From: Holacanthus passer
Taxonomy: Eukaryota; Chordata; Actinopteri; Pomacanthidae
DNA: 64,000 nt
Assembly (NCBI GenBank): GCA_025331565.1
Contig: JAFREQ010000157.1
Location: 186,001 to 250,000, forward strand
Reading direction: 5' to 3'
Of this stretch, positions 36,314 through 48,885 are shown piece by piece. The notes beneath the pieces were generated by a model. That model had not been told where the DNA came from. It made no database searches and was given only the letters and a program-made list of their open reading frames with translations. The position numbers were made by a program, and so were the translations under genes. Each line of letters opens with the position of its first letter. The stretch's first letter is position 1.

Positions 36314-37773
36314 TTTTAGCACGACAAAACAGACATAGGCAGCAAATACTTCATGATACTACAGCTGCAGACACACACACAGACACGTCTTGCCATCTAT
36401 TTGCCATTCACCACACAGACGGCAATAATAAGAGCTGCCACTCTGCTCTGCTGTTAGATTAGTTAGACCTGGGTATTTATAAATCCTTCTTTCATTTTCT
36501 TGTTACATCCACAGAGCCTCTCCCGCTAAGATGCAAGAGGTCCTCATTACGTTGTGCACTCCTCCTAATTGGGCTGCTGTGAGTAAAGAATTGATCTGCC
36601 CCTGATAGGAGAAGAGGTGGCAACAGGAAAATGACGAGCTCGGCTGGCCGGCCTTCGATTTTTGGTGGCTACTCTCATTAGTGCTGACACGGCCGCGCCT
36701 CGGCAGCCTTGAGTCGGTAACATGGCCCAGGATGCTGCGATGGAGCTCGGTGAAACGCTCCGCGGGCTCCAGGTGATTTTAACCAGGCCAAGAAAGGAGC
36801 CAGCACTTGGACAAGGAGTAATTATCCCCCTTTCAGAACCACTGGCTGCACTACAGGAGAGATCACCACAAGGGGGGCACAGGAAAAGGGGCTGCACTGG
36901 GCCAATCCGTATGGCGCTCTGGAAATACATGCAGTGCACTTCCACATAGGCGCATAAATCTGACTGAATACTGGCATGAAAGGCAGAAGTGATTATCTGG
37001 GATAATCAAGCATTCACTCTCCTCATGTTGAAGAAAAAAGCAGTGTATGGTAATGAGCGGCGGGGGGAGAGGGAGCCGGCGCGTCGACTGTAGCAGGCTC
37101 GTAATCCACAGAAACGCTCCGTGGTCACTCCTCCAAAAACGAGTCACGGACGCGGCGGATACACATTTAAGGAGGATTTACGACTCAGACACATCGCTAG
37201 GAGGGTTAAGCACTTGTTTTACGACTGGTACGATAAGAGGAGATATCAGCTTTTTTATGTGTGACACTTAGAACCGTGAAAACGCCTCTTTTCTTCCTGC
37301 GACGACGTTGGCTTATGTCGGAGTCATCGAGGTGTGAAATCTCGGCAGAATTTAAAGTGGGGATGCATTACAAGATTCGACGAAGGCCTAAATCTAGAAA
37401 ATTACTGTATTTTAAATATTTATGATCGAGGCATTTTACACTTAACTGGTTTGTCTTGTGCAAAAAGACATCTAGTAACACGTTGAGAGCGGCGATCAGC
37501 AAAAATCTTGCCATCTAGCGACTACGTGTAAGTGTGAGGAGGATGTGCGACTGATTGTGTTGCTGAATTTATGCATGAGTGTGGTTTCGAGTGCCTCCAG
37601 TGTGTCAGTAAATTTTCTTTGAGTACACCACTGAAACCCACTGATACACTCGGGCAGAGAGACTTTATCTCCCTCTTCACTCTGCTGTGTCTGGGCCCGG
37701 CCATTCTCGCATGATTGACAGACCTCGATCTGGACAGCCAGGATTAAACCTATCAATCACATAAAGCTTGGAG

Positions 37774-37799
37774 ACAAAAAAAAAAAAAAAAGAAAAAAA
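37774..37799. repeat. Poly-A stretch
   Basis: Seventeen or so A residues, one G, then eight more A residues on the plus strand in intron 6. Confidence 0.9.
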
Positions 37800-38273
37800 A
37801 TCGGGGCAGTAAATTCAATTGAGAGCACAGGGAGAAAATTGAGGTGAAGAAATATAGAAGGCCATTACCGGGCTATAGGGCTGTAGGAAAGTGAGGCCTT
37901 GCAGGATTTAGTTTCAGACGACTCCATAAATTCATATCAAATGACTGCAGGAGTGAAATATCAGTGAGGTTACTGTAAACCCTGGTGCCTCTTGCCTTTG
38001 TGATCTTTTAGGTGGAATTGTGTTCAGTCAAGGACAGTCTTTACACAGCAACGTATTAAAGTCCTCTGGATAACAAATCAACATAAAAAGCTAGTATTTT
38101 TAGCATCGCCTTGGAGGACATTTTCATCTACGAACGGGCAGCACTTCCTGTTTATCTCCTGTTGACTTTGCCGTGTGCGTGGAGGTCACGCGGATGGAAA
38201 ACATTCCTGCTGTCTGTGCCGTGTTCAGATAGGCCGTGTTTGTGTTTCTCTCTGCTCCGGGACCAATACTCAC

Positions 38274-38448
38274 GTTTTATGGTCAGTTCCCCATAATTGG
38301 ACACTCCAACCCCTTTGTCTGAGTGGACGATGCAGCGGTAGCGGCCCGAGTCGCCCTTGGTCGTGTTCTCTACGTCAAAAGTGCCTATGAAGCGCCGGTT
38401 GTTCCAAGGTTTAGTGGCTTTCATCGGGGCCTCCCGTCCGCCGATGCC
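38274..38448 (-). CDS. ptprm: ptprm exon 6: second half of Ig domain
   Basis: This 175-nt exon runs from acceptor ctcggttccaaacag to donor ATAAAAC|gtgagt, entering in phase 0 and leaving one base into a codon. It encodes 58 codons: GIGGREAPMKATKPWNNRRF first, then FDVENTTKGDSGRYRCIVHS, and finally GVGVSNYGELTIK. DSGRYRC is the classical Ig F-strand motif with the second disulfide cysteine. NTT is an N-glycosylation sequon that is also present in mammalian PTPRM. GVSNY.EL is a family signature leading into the FN3 modules. The codon split with exon 7 becomes CAG (Gln), where mammals have Glu (K-E-P-P), a conservative change. Confidence 0.96.
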
Positions 38449-38636
38449 CTGTTTGGAACCGAGACAAACACACGAGTGAGGCTCCAAAATGGAAAGGTTT
38501 AATAAGCAAAGTGGCCTGACCTTGTGTGTTTCACAAACTCTGGTTGAGCGTACTTGTTGTCTGCTCTTGTGTTTGTTTGTGTCCTATCATTCCCATCGGT
38601 GGCTGATAGTAGGAATACATTTATCACACAGGAATG

Positions 38637-38667
<31 letters not shown>

Positions 38668-40078
38668 AGTGGGCTCTCCCCAGCTGTCACCCCTCACAGC
38701 AGGCAGATGGGGGACATTTGTTCATTAGAAATATTTCTTCATTACTGTCATCGGGGGACTTCACTTAATGTTTGTTTTCCAGCTCCTGTGCTAATGAGGA
38801 CGTGTTTGTTAAAATGATGGAGTACCTGGCAGAGGACCTTTACCCAGCGTCATGCTCCCACTGATCACATGTGTGACAGTGTGCTTAGCAGCAGAGCCGG
38901 CAGGGTTATGTCTGCCAGATGCACTACCTTCGCTGCTCGGAACAAGGTCAATTCAAGACTGCTGTGCAGCTCAGATGTGCCGGATATAGTACACAGTATC
39001 CACAGAGCCGACATCTATATAGGTTAAGACCATACTGCGGTGATCCGAAACAACTGTAATCCCCTGCCTCCCAGACGCAGAGGTCTCTGGAAATCTGGTG
39101 AGCAGGTGAAACCTCAAACACAAGGGCACAATAAAGCAATGTGTGAATGTCTTGGCTTGAATTTGTCAAAGGATTTAAACAGTAAATAACAAGAGCTGCT
39201 TGTATATCCTGCTTTTAAAAGTGGTTGTGAGGCTGCAAGCAGGCATCAGCTTTTGGTTCCTAGACTAAGAATTGTTTCCATACTTGGTCTTTATATGATG
39301 ACATGACAGTGTCACGACATATATAAACATGATTTAACTCCCCCTGTCATTTCTTCTTCACTTCCACTTTCTCTGCTGTTTCCTCAAATCAGAAATTGCA
39401 CAAATACAGGACCCATTTTTGAGTTAACCAGCAACATAGCTTGAAACATACAGCAAGTACCGTTTCAACAATTATCCATAATTTAATATACGTTGCAAAC
39501 TGATTTAGAGTTGTGGTTGAGCTGCTAACCAGAACTATGTTTAAGGTCTACTGTTGCACAATTTAAATCTGCATCTGCAGACCAATCAGGAAGATGCACC
39601 GTCTATGGCTGCGGTGTAACTGTTTGCATTTGGCCCTATGTAATTAGGGTTAAACATGTTAAAAATAACCAAGTACTCTTACCTCATCTTCTCTTCTTTT
39701 TTGCTACCTTCTCTCGTTCCTCATTTTTACAAGACGTTTACCAACAGTGGTGTCCAGATCACATAGTTGTTAACATCTGGCCCGACTATAATTTGATAAA
39801 ATGTTGATTTGGGAACCATTCAACATAAGAAAACCATTATTATCCTCTTAATCCAGATATTGATCTTATGTACTTGACTTATTGGCGAACCTGCTACATT
39901 AAATGCAAATTCTTCGAACAGTAGCACCGCTGACTCCAGATCAGATTACATATTCAGACAATAGGGTCTGTTCAGTAAGACACATTAATTTCCAGAGGGC
40001 CTGGTTCTAAGACTGATTCCCCCCTCTGATCCAGTCTTTCATCCAGAGTGTGAGGAAAAGGATAAAAACAGATCTCAC
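38449..40078 (-). other. ptprm: ptprm intron 5
   Basis: This intron of about 1.6 kb has donor gtgaga and acceptor ggttccaaacag. Apart from a CA microsatellite at 38636-38660 I see no repeat, RNA gene or other feature. Confidence 0.9.
38636..38660. repeat. (CA)n microsatellite
   Basis: About twelve uninterrupted CA units followed by an interrupted tail, 190 bp upstream of exon 6 on the transcript. Confidence 0.94.
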
Positions 40079-40194
40079 CTGAAGCCAGAGGCGGAAATTG
40101 TCCCTTTTGCGTCCATTGACGGTGCAGTGAAAAGAAGCAGTCTGTCCGGCATTGACCTCCACTCCCTTTATAGTCAGGAAGTGAGGCGTGTTCA
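40079..40194 (-). CDS. ptprm: ptprm exon 5: first half of Ig domain
   Basis: This 116-nt exon has the acceptor tactttattcacag and the donor CTTCAG|gtgaga. It completes the split codon from exon 4 (A|TG, methionine) and ends in phase 0. It encodes NTPHFLTIKGVEVNAGQTAS followed by FHCTVNGRKRDNFRLWLQ. TPHFL..(I)..VEVNAGQ is the signature start of the Ig module in type IIB receptor phosphatases. The cysteine in FHC is the first Ig disulfide cysteine, and RLWLQ is the conserved C-strand tryptophan region. The Ig domain contributes to homophilic binding and sorting in the family. Confidence 0.95.
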
Positions 40195-42022
40195 CTGTGA
40201 ATAAAGTACAAATATTTTTCAGACAGCTGCAAAACACAAAGATTACATGCTGAGATGCAAAGTTCAACTCCCCTGAAATGGGTTTGTACTTTATGAGAAT
40301 TAATCACCAGAACTGGGTGTTAAGAGTCGCAGCTCAACACCAGCATTAAGACTAACCAATTTCACTCTTACCCACTTCGTAACTCTTCTGCCAAGATTTG
40401 TATGTAAAATTGGACAACTGAGAGAAGTAACCTTGAATGGATACTGCTCTTTATTACACTATCTGATACCCCTCAGTGCCGGAGGCGAGCATCGCTTTGT
40501 GAGGAACATTTCACCTAAATCCTTCAAATGACACACCAGAGGCTGATCTTCCACCTACCATGAACCCAGTTTCCTCTTTCTCTTAACTGCGTCCTTCCAT
40601 TGATTGAGGGGATTTAAAAAAAAAAAAAAATATTATTCTCTTTTCCAGCTGTGCTCATTATCAGCATGCTCACTGACTGGGATAGTCCACAGAAAGTAAC
40701 TTATGTAGAACATTTTTGATTAGTACCGCTATTCTGCATGGAAAAATAGGGCAATTCAGCAGAGCGACCTTGATTCGAAACATAACCAAATCTCTAAAGA
40801 CTTGGCAAAAGCTAATTCTATCACTTTCATCATCAAGACTTTCACTTCTACTTAATATTTTATAACCTCGTCTTTGAACTACACCTCCTTTATAACTTTG
40901 TCCTGTCAATCCATCCAGTGCCAAAAAAGACAAATCTATTTTTCTCATCGCTAATGTCTTCTTTAATGATGGAGGGAGAGGCAGACCACCCGGTGGCGTA
41001 ATCACACCTTTGTGCTAGATATTCCACACGGTCGTATAAATAGAAAATGAATTGGCTGTGCTCCACCGCGGAGTCGCTCTGATCACTTTGCTTATCACTC
41101 AAAGAAGCCCGATTGCCACTGAGTGGGTTATCGATCCCCCCGCACTTTTTACGCATTTGAACATTGATCACGTTGCAGGGTCTCATCGATTTACTCAAAT
41201 ACATTTATATGCAACACCTATCGCTATATAAATCCATCTTATTGACATAACATTTGTAGGAATTCGCCTGCTTTCAAATGGTTACCAGGTCATTAGCGCC
41301 AACAATCAGAGCTTGAGACTTCAGATATGAGGGGTAAAGTACAAATCAATTGATGAAAACTCATGTGCTATTGATTTAGACTTAGACTGTAGAGTGGGAA
41401 AACCTCTTAGTATAAAGTTAAGGAGCGCCATATGGACTAACATGACTCTCAGTGCTCAAAAGCATAGCAATGAGGAATCCTGAAGAGCCCTCGTCCTTGT
41501 ACTCCCTCAGCAGCAGCCTATCCCAAAAGCCGAAGCAGAAAAATTCTAAATATGCTGGTGATTACATGTTCATTAGCTCCGCAGCGCACTCTGAAGTGCT
41601 CGTACTCGTGTTCGGCAGGAGTAGCAGAAATCTGAGAGATGAGATGCTTTGCTGAATATCCTTAAGGGAGGAGAAGCAGGGTGGAATCCAAACACAAGCA
41701 GCAGCTCGGTGGTATTTGTTTTTCATCCCCCCCCCCCCTTTTTTTTTTGTGTCCCTTCTCTTAAAGGATAGATTTAACACAGCCACTCCGACATTAAATC
41801 TTGAGCACACTTCAGCGTGTCATCTGTATGCTCATAAATCTTGAAGGAGCGAGGAGGAGGGAGGTTTACACTTTGGATTGAATGTAGTATACTCTTTGAA
41901 GGCCTTTTGTTCGACCGGGAGGCCTTGGACGGAACAACGATACAGGTATTTGGGAGGGTGTCATGGAAAGGACAATGACGCTTTGATGATATTCTTTTAT
42001 GGTGAAGGCAAAAAGGACTTAC
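40195..42022 (-). other. ptprm: ptprm intron 4
   Basis: This intron of about 1.8 kb has donor gtaagt and acceptor ctttattcacag. It contains a short A run near 40617-40630 and a C run joined to a T run at 41728-41748. No gene or named repeat was recognised. Confidence 0.9.
41728..41748. repeat. C-run joined to T-run
   Basis: About eleven C residues followed directly by ten T residues on the plus strand. The transcript strand reads A-run then G-run. Confidence 0.9.
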
Positions 42023-42101
42023 TGCACTGGTGGCCCTGGACCACGACGTCTTTGATGGCCAGCAAACCGCGCTGCCCTGAGGTTACGGCTTCAAACACAA
42101 T
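42023..42101 (-). CDS. ptprm: ptprm exon 4: end of MAM domain
   Basis: This short 79-nt exon is flanked by ctctcctcctcag and TGCA|gtaagt. It starts in phase 0 directly after the FYQ of exon 3 and ends one base into a codon. It encodes IVFEAVTSGQRGLLAIKDVV and then VQGHQC. The terminal cysteine in GHQC is the fourth conserved MAM cysteine, which closes the domain before the Ig module. The family pattern (V/I)(I/V)FE..(T/S)..G..(A/G)(I/L)D.(V/I) is kept, except that the usual acidic D/E pair reads KD here. The exon is small but phase, splice sites and motif agree. Confidence 0.94.
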
Positions 42102-45100
42102 CTGAGGAGGAGAGAGGAGACTCATAACGCCAATGATATATGGGCACATGTCTTCAAATGGCACTTGAGTGAGGCTGCCCGTGTACACAGAGAAGTCCAG
42201 CGCCTGCTAATGCGATCTGCTCTTAGCCGGGCTGCAGCTGGTCACACAGCTGCAGGTCACTGGCGTTATTTCCACAATATGTCACAGTCGGTAGGTGTTA
42301 TGACATGCAAGTGTTAAATTAAGTTTGAGCCTTGAGACGATTAGCACACAGTCTGTGACAAGCACACAGAGTATGGAGGGGGGGTTAGACGCCCACTGTA
42401 ACATCACAGCAGTGTCTGAGGGGTCGATTCAAATTTCACTTCCTACTTACCGTTATCCGATTGTTCTGAGATTTTTGCCCTCACCCCCAAAACAATGTGG
42501 GCGAACGGATTTTTTGTTTCTGCACTGAATGATGACATTATGCAAATTTCAGTACAGTGGCGTCTCTTTCCAGGAAAGATGGAAATGTTTTTCGCTGTTA
42601 CAGACAGGAAACATCTGTAGCGCTGTCAAATCCAAAGCAATCAAATATGTAGGAACAGGAAGTCACTGTGGCATCATGAGCTGTGACACACAGTAACTTA
42701 CAGATATGATAGATTTAGGAAGCCAAATGCTAAACTTAACCTGCAGCTCTTGTAAATATAAGTGTGACATTGTGTTATTTATTCATGCAAACATTGGAGA
42801 AATATGAGGGCCATAAAATCTAATGTTTTTGCTATAATGTTTTGTAATTTAGGTTAACGTAAATTTTAAAATCTTTAACATTTGCATCATTATTAAACAG
42901 CGTTTTAATCCATTGTCAGGACAGATGTGTCAACCATATTCCATTACTTCTTTTTAATTTAATCAATTTTACTGTTTAATGTAATGTTTGCTTGTTCAGT
43001 TGGTTTACTTAGTTATGGAAGTTTAACCTGGCAGTTTCCAGGTGTAAATATTCAGCAACAACTTCTGTAATCTCTACGTGACAATGAGTTTGTGTTGTGC
43101 AACCGGTTTCAATTTTGAGATGTGTAAATCTTCACTGCAAACACTTAGGATATAACTAGGCTACGTTTAAAATTAGGAACAGCTTGTGCAAGTGGCTGCT
43201 GTTTACTTTGGATAATCCACAGACCTCACTGTCATCTATTTTTATTGTTTTCAGAATTGTTGGCGCTGCTTTCTGTTAAAGAGGTAGTCTCTTTAAAAAC
43301 TGTTGGCTTGAGTAGAAATGTCACATGCGAATCCTTCAAATCCTGAAAAAAACAAACCCAAACTATCTTGGATAGATGCCAAGAGATGTAAGTGTGAACA
43401 TATGTTTTTTTATAACTTGAGTGACCCAACACTTAAATGCATATTTAAAGGGTATGTCAGAAGGGTCTGCTGTTGCATTTCACAGTTGCTCTGCGTCTAA
43501 TGTTACTCGGTTGGACATGTTTGTTGCCATCGCTGACAACAGAAAATCTCAAATCATACACAACTGTGCTGTGTAGGACTAACATGACCCTATTTTAAGG
43601 GCCAAGTTCTCCTGCAAAACAAATGGTCCTAAGCCTTGACAGAGGGTGTGTCCCATCAGAATGTCAGAGTTATGTACTCACTGGTCTGCAGTGTGATAAA
43701 AAGGGAAACAGAATGCCAGTCCCTTCCCAAACCCAGGGTGTGGTGCAGAGACCCATTACACCACACACACTCAGACTGCACATGCTTTGCATGCCATTAT
43801 ACCCTAAATATAAGCCTATATTTTCCAGTGAAAGGTATATATTAATGGGTATGTTCTGTATATGGTGTCATCTAGAAACTCGTGTCATGCTAGTTGTAGC
43901 GAGGCTGCACACACGCACATCTCTGAGATTCCTTTTGTAGCCGAGGAATGTGGAGGCGGAGATGGTTACCATTGTCATCTGGGAGGCAGGATGCCTTCAG
44001 ATAAGGCTGTCTAATTATAAATTTCTTTTTTTGTCTCATGAAATATAAAAGTGAATGTCTTGGGTTCCAATTATGGCCTCATTACAGGCTAATTTAAAGG
44101 AAATTAAAAGGCCAACCACTCCATATATTGCCACCAGACAAATGAACTAGCCCCCACTCTCTAATTGAAATCCTTTGTTTGTGCAACAGACATCAGTCAG
44201 TCTGCCTAATAGCTGTGATATAATTGATTCCAACATCAATGATAGTGCAGTGAATAATTGGGCCTGACCCACAGAGTGAAAATATTCACATGGGACGAAA
44301 GCTGTTGATGTCACGGGAAAGTTCACCATTCTCATTTGTCAGAGAGAGAGAGAGACAGTGAACCCAACATTCAATGTCTACATCACCGTGCTGGCTATCC
44401 CTAAGGGACTTGGCTAAGTAGTACATTACAGCAGGATTGATTAGCTCTGTCATAGGTTCTACTGTATTGAAATCAAGATAGATGAGGACATTTGGGTTTT
44501 TCTCTCTCATTGCTGCACATCAGGATAAATAATGGCTGTTCGTCTTGTGCACAAAGTACATATGTTTTGTAGCATGTGCAGAACATGTTTAGATTGTGCA
44601 TTACATTTACTGAAACATATATTTTTCACAGTGTTAAGCAGTTTTGGAAATGCATGGCAATCTCAATTAAAAGTTTTCGGGATGACCTGACAGAAGAGTA
44701 ATTATCAAATGCTGAAAGACTCATGATGACTAAAAGCCTTACCGGTAATTAAAAAATAATTTCCAAGTATCAGGTGGCTTCCCTTTGACAATTGCGTAGG
44801 TTACTATGCAATTAAAGATACCTATAATTAGTGCCATGTTGTTAATTAGTGACAATTTTAAGCATTGGTCTCTCTTTTCCTGACGGAGAGCGGTGCTAAG
44901 ATCATTAGCACCCTCGTTTTTACCCATGTTGTCAGTTTGGGTCTGGAACAATTTCAAACAGAGACAGACCTTCCGCTGGGGCTTGAAAGGCAACAGATGC
45001 TGGGAATTTCCCTGAACACATTGGAAAGCATAATCTGTCATTTGGGGCCTAAACGCTCGCCCTACGTGCGGAGATTTGCTGAAACAAAGCATGAACAGCA

Positions 45101-46099
45101 TGTTGGAAATTTTCAACACGTCACTTCATTTTAAAGGTGTAGATTTATTAGTTGCATCCAAGAAGCAGCTGTAATCAAACTGTCTGAGCTTCACAAGTAG
45201 AAGCTGAGCAAAAATGTCTCAGTTCTTAATTTCAAAACTTGTGGTCTGGTTTCGTTTCAGCCAAAAATGTCTGCACAAAGGATGAATCCAAACACAACAA
45301 GCCGTGCCTCTGCGACACACACACTCCTTCAAGCTTTAAGTGTCTTGAGCCAAACTGAAAACATCTGACCAGACTGGCTTTGCATCATTATGTCACACAA
45401 GGGTCACCACCCTGTCAACAGCGAGCAACGTCTATTAAGAGTCGCTGCGGCACATTCTGTCTGTTTCAACTGTGCCTCCTCTTCTCCACTTTCTTTTGTC
45501 CGTGCGCCTCTCATTAAGACTCCCGTCTCGCATTCAGCAGTGAGAAGCTCAGCGGTGTCCCTTGTTAACTAAGTTATCAGGGTTGCTGCGATGAGCAGGC
45601 AGGAGGACTCCCCTCAGCTCCACTGTGGACCAGCGCTGCCAGGCCATAATGAAATAATCCACCAAGGGACCGTCTCCCATTGGGAGGTGAAGGGGGTCTC
45701 TCTGCATCAATTAACATTTGGTGGACTCGTGGAACAAGCCCGGCGAAGACTAATAGCCAGGCAAGTGTGAAATCACCTTGCCCCGGCCAGCAGTCATGTG
45801 CATTGGTAAGTGAAAATGAGTTTTCAGAATTGGAAAAAGAGAACTGGCTCAGATGGAAGGGGAGAGAACAGATTACCATGGATACTGAGGTAGCCCCAGA
45901 AATCAATAATCTTAGGTGCTCTGAATGGGCTATTGTGCGATTGTTTGGACCTTCTCGAATAATAAATTTGTCCTGCTCCACCCAATGAGCGGCCATTAAT
46001 GACTTTGGCTTAACTAGAAAGGCTGCTTACAATGAGCAACCTAGTTTTGTGATGAGACATTATGCAGAAGAGAGCTGGATTCAGGCTGCGTTTCCTCAC
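42102..46099 (-). other. ptprm: ptprm intron 3
   Basis: This 4.0-kb intron has donor gtgagg and acceptor tctcctcctcag. There is a short AG run near 44340-44354. No transposable element, RNA or additional exon was recognised; the open frames at 44739-45119 and 45577-45996 have no family signature. Confidence 0.88.
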
Positions 46100-46374
46100 C
46101 TGGTAGAAGTTGGGCCAGTAGGTGCTGATGGCCAGCTCGATCTGCCCCCAGGAGCGGGTGGCCGGACCTGACACGTTCCAGACGGGCATCCCCATGGGAC
46201 TGTTGTTTTCTTTGATGTAGACATTTAGGTGACCCGGGTGGCTGTTGTCTCTGCCTCCGATGTAGTAGTGGAAGGTGACGCAGTGGGTGTCGTTCTCCCT
46301 CAGCTGCGGTGTCAGCAGTAAGGCCTTCTGCCCTGCAAAGCGTCCTGATGTATTCACCATCATGAAGGCTGAAC
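46100..46374 (-). CDS. ptprm: ptprm exon 3: core of MAM domain
   Basis: This 275-nt exon has the acceptor cttgtccgcacttgcag and the donor CTACCAG|gtgagg. The split glycine codon from exon 2 (G|GT) is restored, and the exon ends in phase 0. It encodes 91 whole codons, with FMMVNTSGRFAGQKA near the start, RENDTHCVTFHYY in the middle and LAISTYWPNFYQ at the end. The cysteine in NDTHC is the third conserved MAM cysteine. N-glycosylation sequons are visible at NTS, NDT and NVS. The MAM domain forms part of the homophilic adhesion interface and of the cis dimer in this family. Compared with mammalian PTPRM, as I remember it, the junction reads GSAF rather than GSF. This one extra alanine codon explains 275 rather than 272 nt. 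Confidence 0.96.
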
Positions 46375-46604
46375 CTGCAAGTGCGGACAAGAGTTTTATG
46401 TGATGAGTCGAGCTGGTTTTAGCAGTTCAAACAGTGGCAGAGTCCTGTCCTATATCCAACTGCAAAACCATGCACCTGGCATGCTAAAATAGAAAGGTAT
46501 TTGGAAGCATAAGTGATATTGGTGATATATATATTTGTCAGGAAGAGGTCTTTAACTCGCTATGAAAGACGATGTAGGTCTATTGTTTGGTCCACCACTT
46601 CTGT

Positions 46605-46965
46605 CCAGACTGAAATATCTCAACTACTGGATGGATTGCAATGAAGATTTGTTCAGACTTTCAGATGATTTCCTTATGACTTTAGTGATACCATAACTTT
46701 TCATCCAGCGCCATTGCCAGTTCTAATTTTATTGTGTCCAATACTGTAGTTTATGGCCGAATACCTGCAAAACTACTATTCCAACCAACTGCAGCTGTAC
46801 TTTGTGTTAATTAGCACATGCTACCACTAAAACAAATGGTGAACTATCTAAACCTACAGCTTGTTCGGATTGTCATTGTGAACACATTAGCATGCAGACG
46901 TCAGTATTTAACTCAAAGCTCCGCCGTTGCTCCAAGAGTCACTAGCATAGTTGCAGATTTGTTAT
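46605..46965. repeat. GGATGGATTGC-type fish interspersed repeat, copy 2
   Basis: It reads tgaaatatctcaactactgg atggattgcaatgaa, then gataccataacttttcatcc, ccgaatacctgcaaaactac, gcagctgtactttgtgttaa, cattagcatgcagacgtcag and tatttaactcaaagct. The order and spacing match copy 1 at 9835-10180, in the same orientation. Confidence 0.72.
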
Positions 46966-48326
46966 TGTGTATGCACACAACAGGCAACACATGATGGTGT
47001 ATAACAAGCATCAAAACAGGTTACGTTTTAACGCCTTCTAAGTCGACATGTAAAGATGCACGGCTTTATGTGCCACATCACTGTGTGTCTGACTCCCGCA
47101 TTGCATTTAACACCCACCAATTTTCCAAAAGAGGCCAGGCAAGTTTATTTGTGTCGTACCTTTCAACAAAAAGTCAAAAGAATCACAACATTTTTCTTCC
47201 CAGTGTGATTATGTTTTGAAATGTGATTGTGTTGAGTTTCAACAGCGAGACACAGGAAAATAACAAATGTAAGTATCTTTAAAGTGAGATATAAAAGACT
47301 AATGTTTTCTGTGAATGAAAAATACATATACAATACGGCAAGATAACTTAAATCTGTGGTGTTGAGAGACAGGCGGTCATAAAGATCTCCCAGACAAGAA
47401 TCAGATTATTACTGGCAAACAGGTTTAACAGTAACTAAATAAAAGGTATAATCTAATAAGAGAATGCAGGAAGCAGGTGAATGACTGCGCCGAGACCTTT
47501 CCTATTAGCACTGAGAATTCTAGCATTAATGAGAAAATGCTCTTATGTTTGGATTGATGGAAACTCTCTAATCATTATCGTTCATCAAAACACAAAGACT
47601 AATCCTACAAATGCTGGATGTTTGAGGAGAGTGTTTTTCCCCTCAATGACAGAGAGAAGGGAAATGATGAGAAATCAATAAGTTAAAATCTATTTGCCAA
47701 CCAAGCCCCATTTAGGTTTTATCGCTTTGGTTCAATATTAAAGGTTAATCTAATTCCCTCCCCTCTTGCCAATAAAACACAAGTGAGAATTATTATATTG
47801 GCAAACTTTCAAGGAGATGCAGAACACATTCTATTTGTCATCATCCTATTTAGCTTGGCTCGGTAATGAGATGGCACAAATCGTAACAGCATTTGAGACG
47901 CGGCCAAAAAGACTCCGCTTATGTTGAAATACATCTTTTTTGGAAGTGTGTTAATGATTGGAAGGCACATTTCGCGTAGAGGTGAGACAAACAACCTGTT
48001 AGCTCTGCTCTCCCGCACGCGAGGCAGAGTCGAACGGCAGCGCATGCGAATCTTTGTCATTAAATTTAACATCTGGTGATTCACTCAGATATGGTGTTAA
48101 AAAGGGTGAGTAACGTCGGCTAAATCGGCGGGCTCGGTCCCCGAGTGTGTCAGCCAAACAGCCTCTCACAAAACCCTATTTGCTCCATCAATGACTCGAG
48201 CTTGCCCACTTGTCTTGTTGTGCTGCACTTGTAACGCTCACCAATTCCATCTGTCTCCAGCTTCAGATAACGAGTGGGGGGGCTCTGTCATGTTTATACA
48301 ATGAAACAGGAGGAGAGGGAGCAGAG

Positions 48327-48359
48327 GACGAGGAGGAGGAGGAGGAGGAGGAGGAGGAG
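48327..48359. repeat. (GGA)n microsatellite
   Basis: About ten uninterrupted GAG/GGA units. Frames through it give poly-glutamate or poly-proline strings that are not genes. Confidence 0.95.
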
Positions 48360-48578
48360 CAGTCAGTTGTGATGACACCGAGTCAGCCTCCTCAGCTTTG
48401 TTTGCCAGGTTGTAGCAGGTTGTTGTTTTAAAGGGTCTTAACATGGTTCGGGTCATGTGAGCATCATATCCAACGAGGGGCTGTATTTTAACGTGAAAGT
48501 ATAATAACTCTCCTGCACGTAAGTGAAACCATGAACACAAACCAGAGAATATGGTTATTATTACATGGATGGGTTATA

Positions 48579-48885
48579 CGGAGGAAGTATTCAGATCTTT
48601 TACTTAAAAGTAAAAGTACTCACTGTAAAAAAAATACTCCACACATTTGTAAAGCTGGAACCACGAAATGTTTTTACATGAAAAATGACAATGATAAAAA
48701 TAGTTGCCATTTAATTTTCTCAACTACTTAATTAATCAACTACAAGTTTTCAGATGTACTTGTATAAACTGTTGTGTATTTGAGCTTCTAACAATACATC
48801 ACATTTTATAAAGGCTTCATACGGTTGAGTGCAAAAATCTCAATTTGTAAAGTAACTAAAGTTGTCAGATAAATGTAGTCCTGAG
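48579..48885. repeat. ACTTAAGTAAAAGTAC-type fish interspersed repeat, copy 3
   Basis: It reads ggaggaagtattcagatctt ttacttaaaagtaaaagtac tcactg at the left and gtaaagtaactaaagttgtc agataaatgtag near the right. The left end is the typical start of this family; the right part is truncated. Confidence 0.68.

Larger units (their letters stand above)
31644..38273 (-). other. ptprm: ptprm intron 6
   Basis: This intron of about 6.6 kb has donor gtgagt and acceptor gtttccctag. It holds an ACTTAAG-type repeat (32797-33228), a CA microsatellite (35882-35907), a CGATTAATCG-type MITE (35965-36313), CpG-rich patches (35635-35830 and 37040-37165) and a poly-A stretch (37774-37799). Nothing was recognised in 31650-32790, 33230-35630 or 36320-37030. 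Confidence 0.87.
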
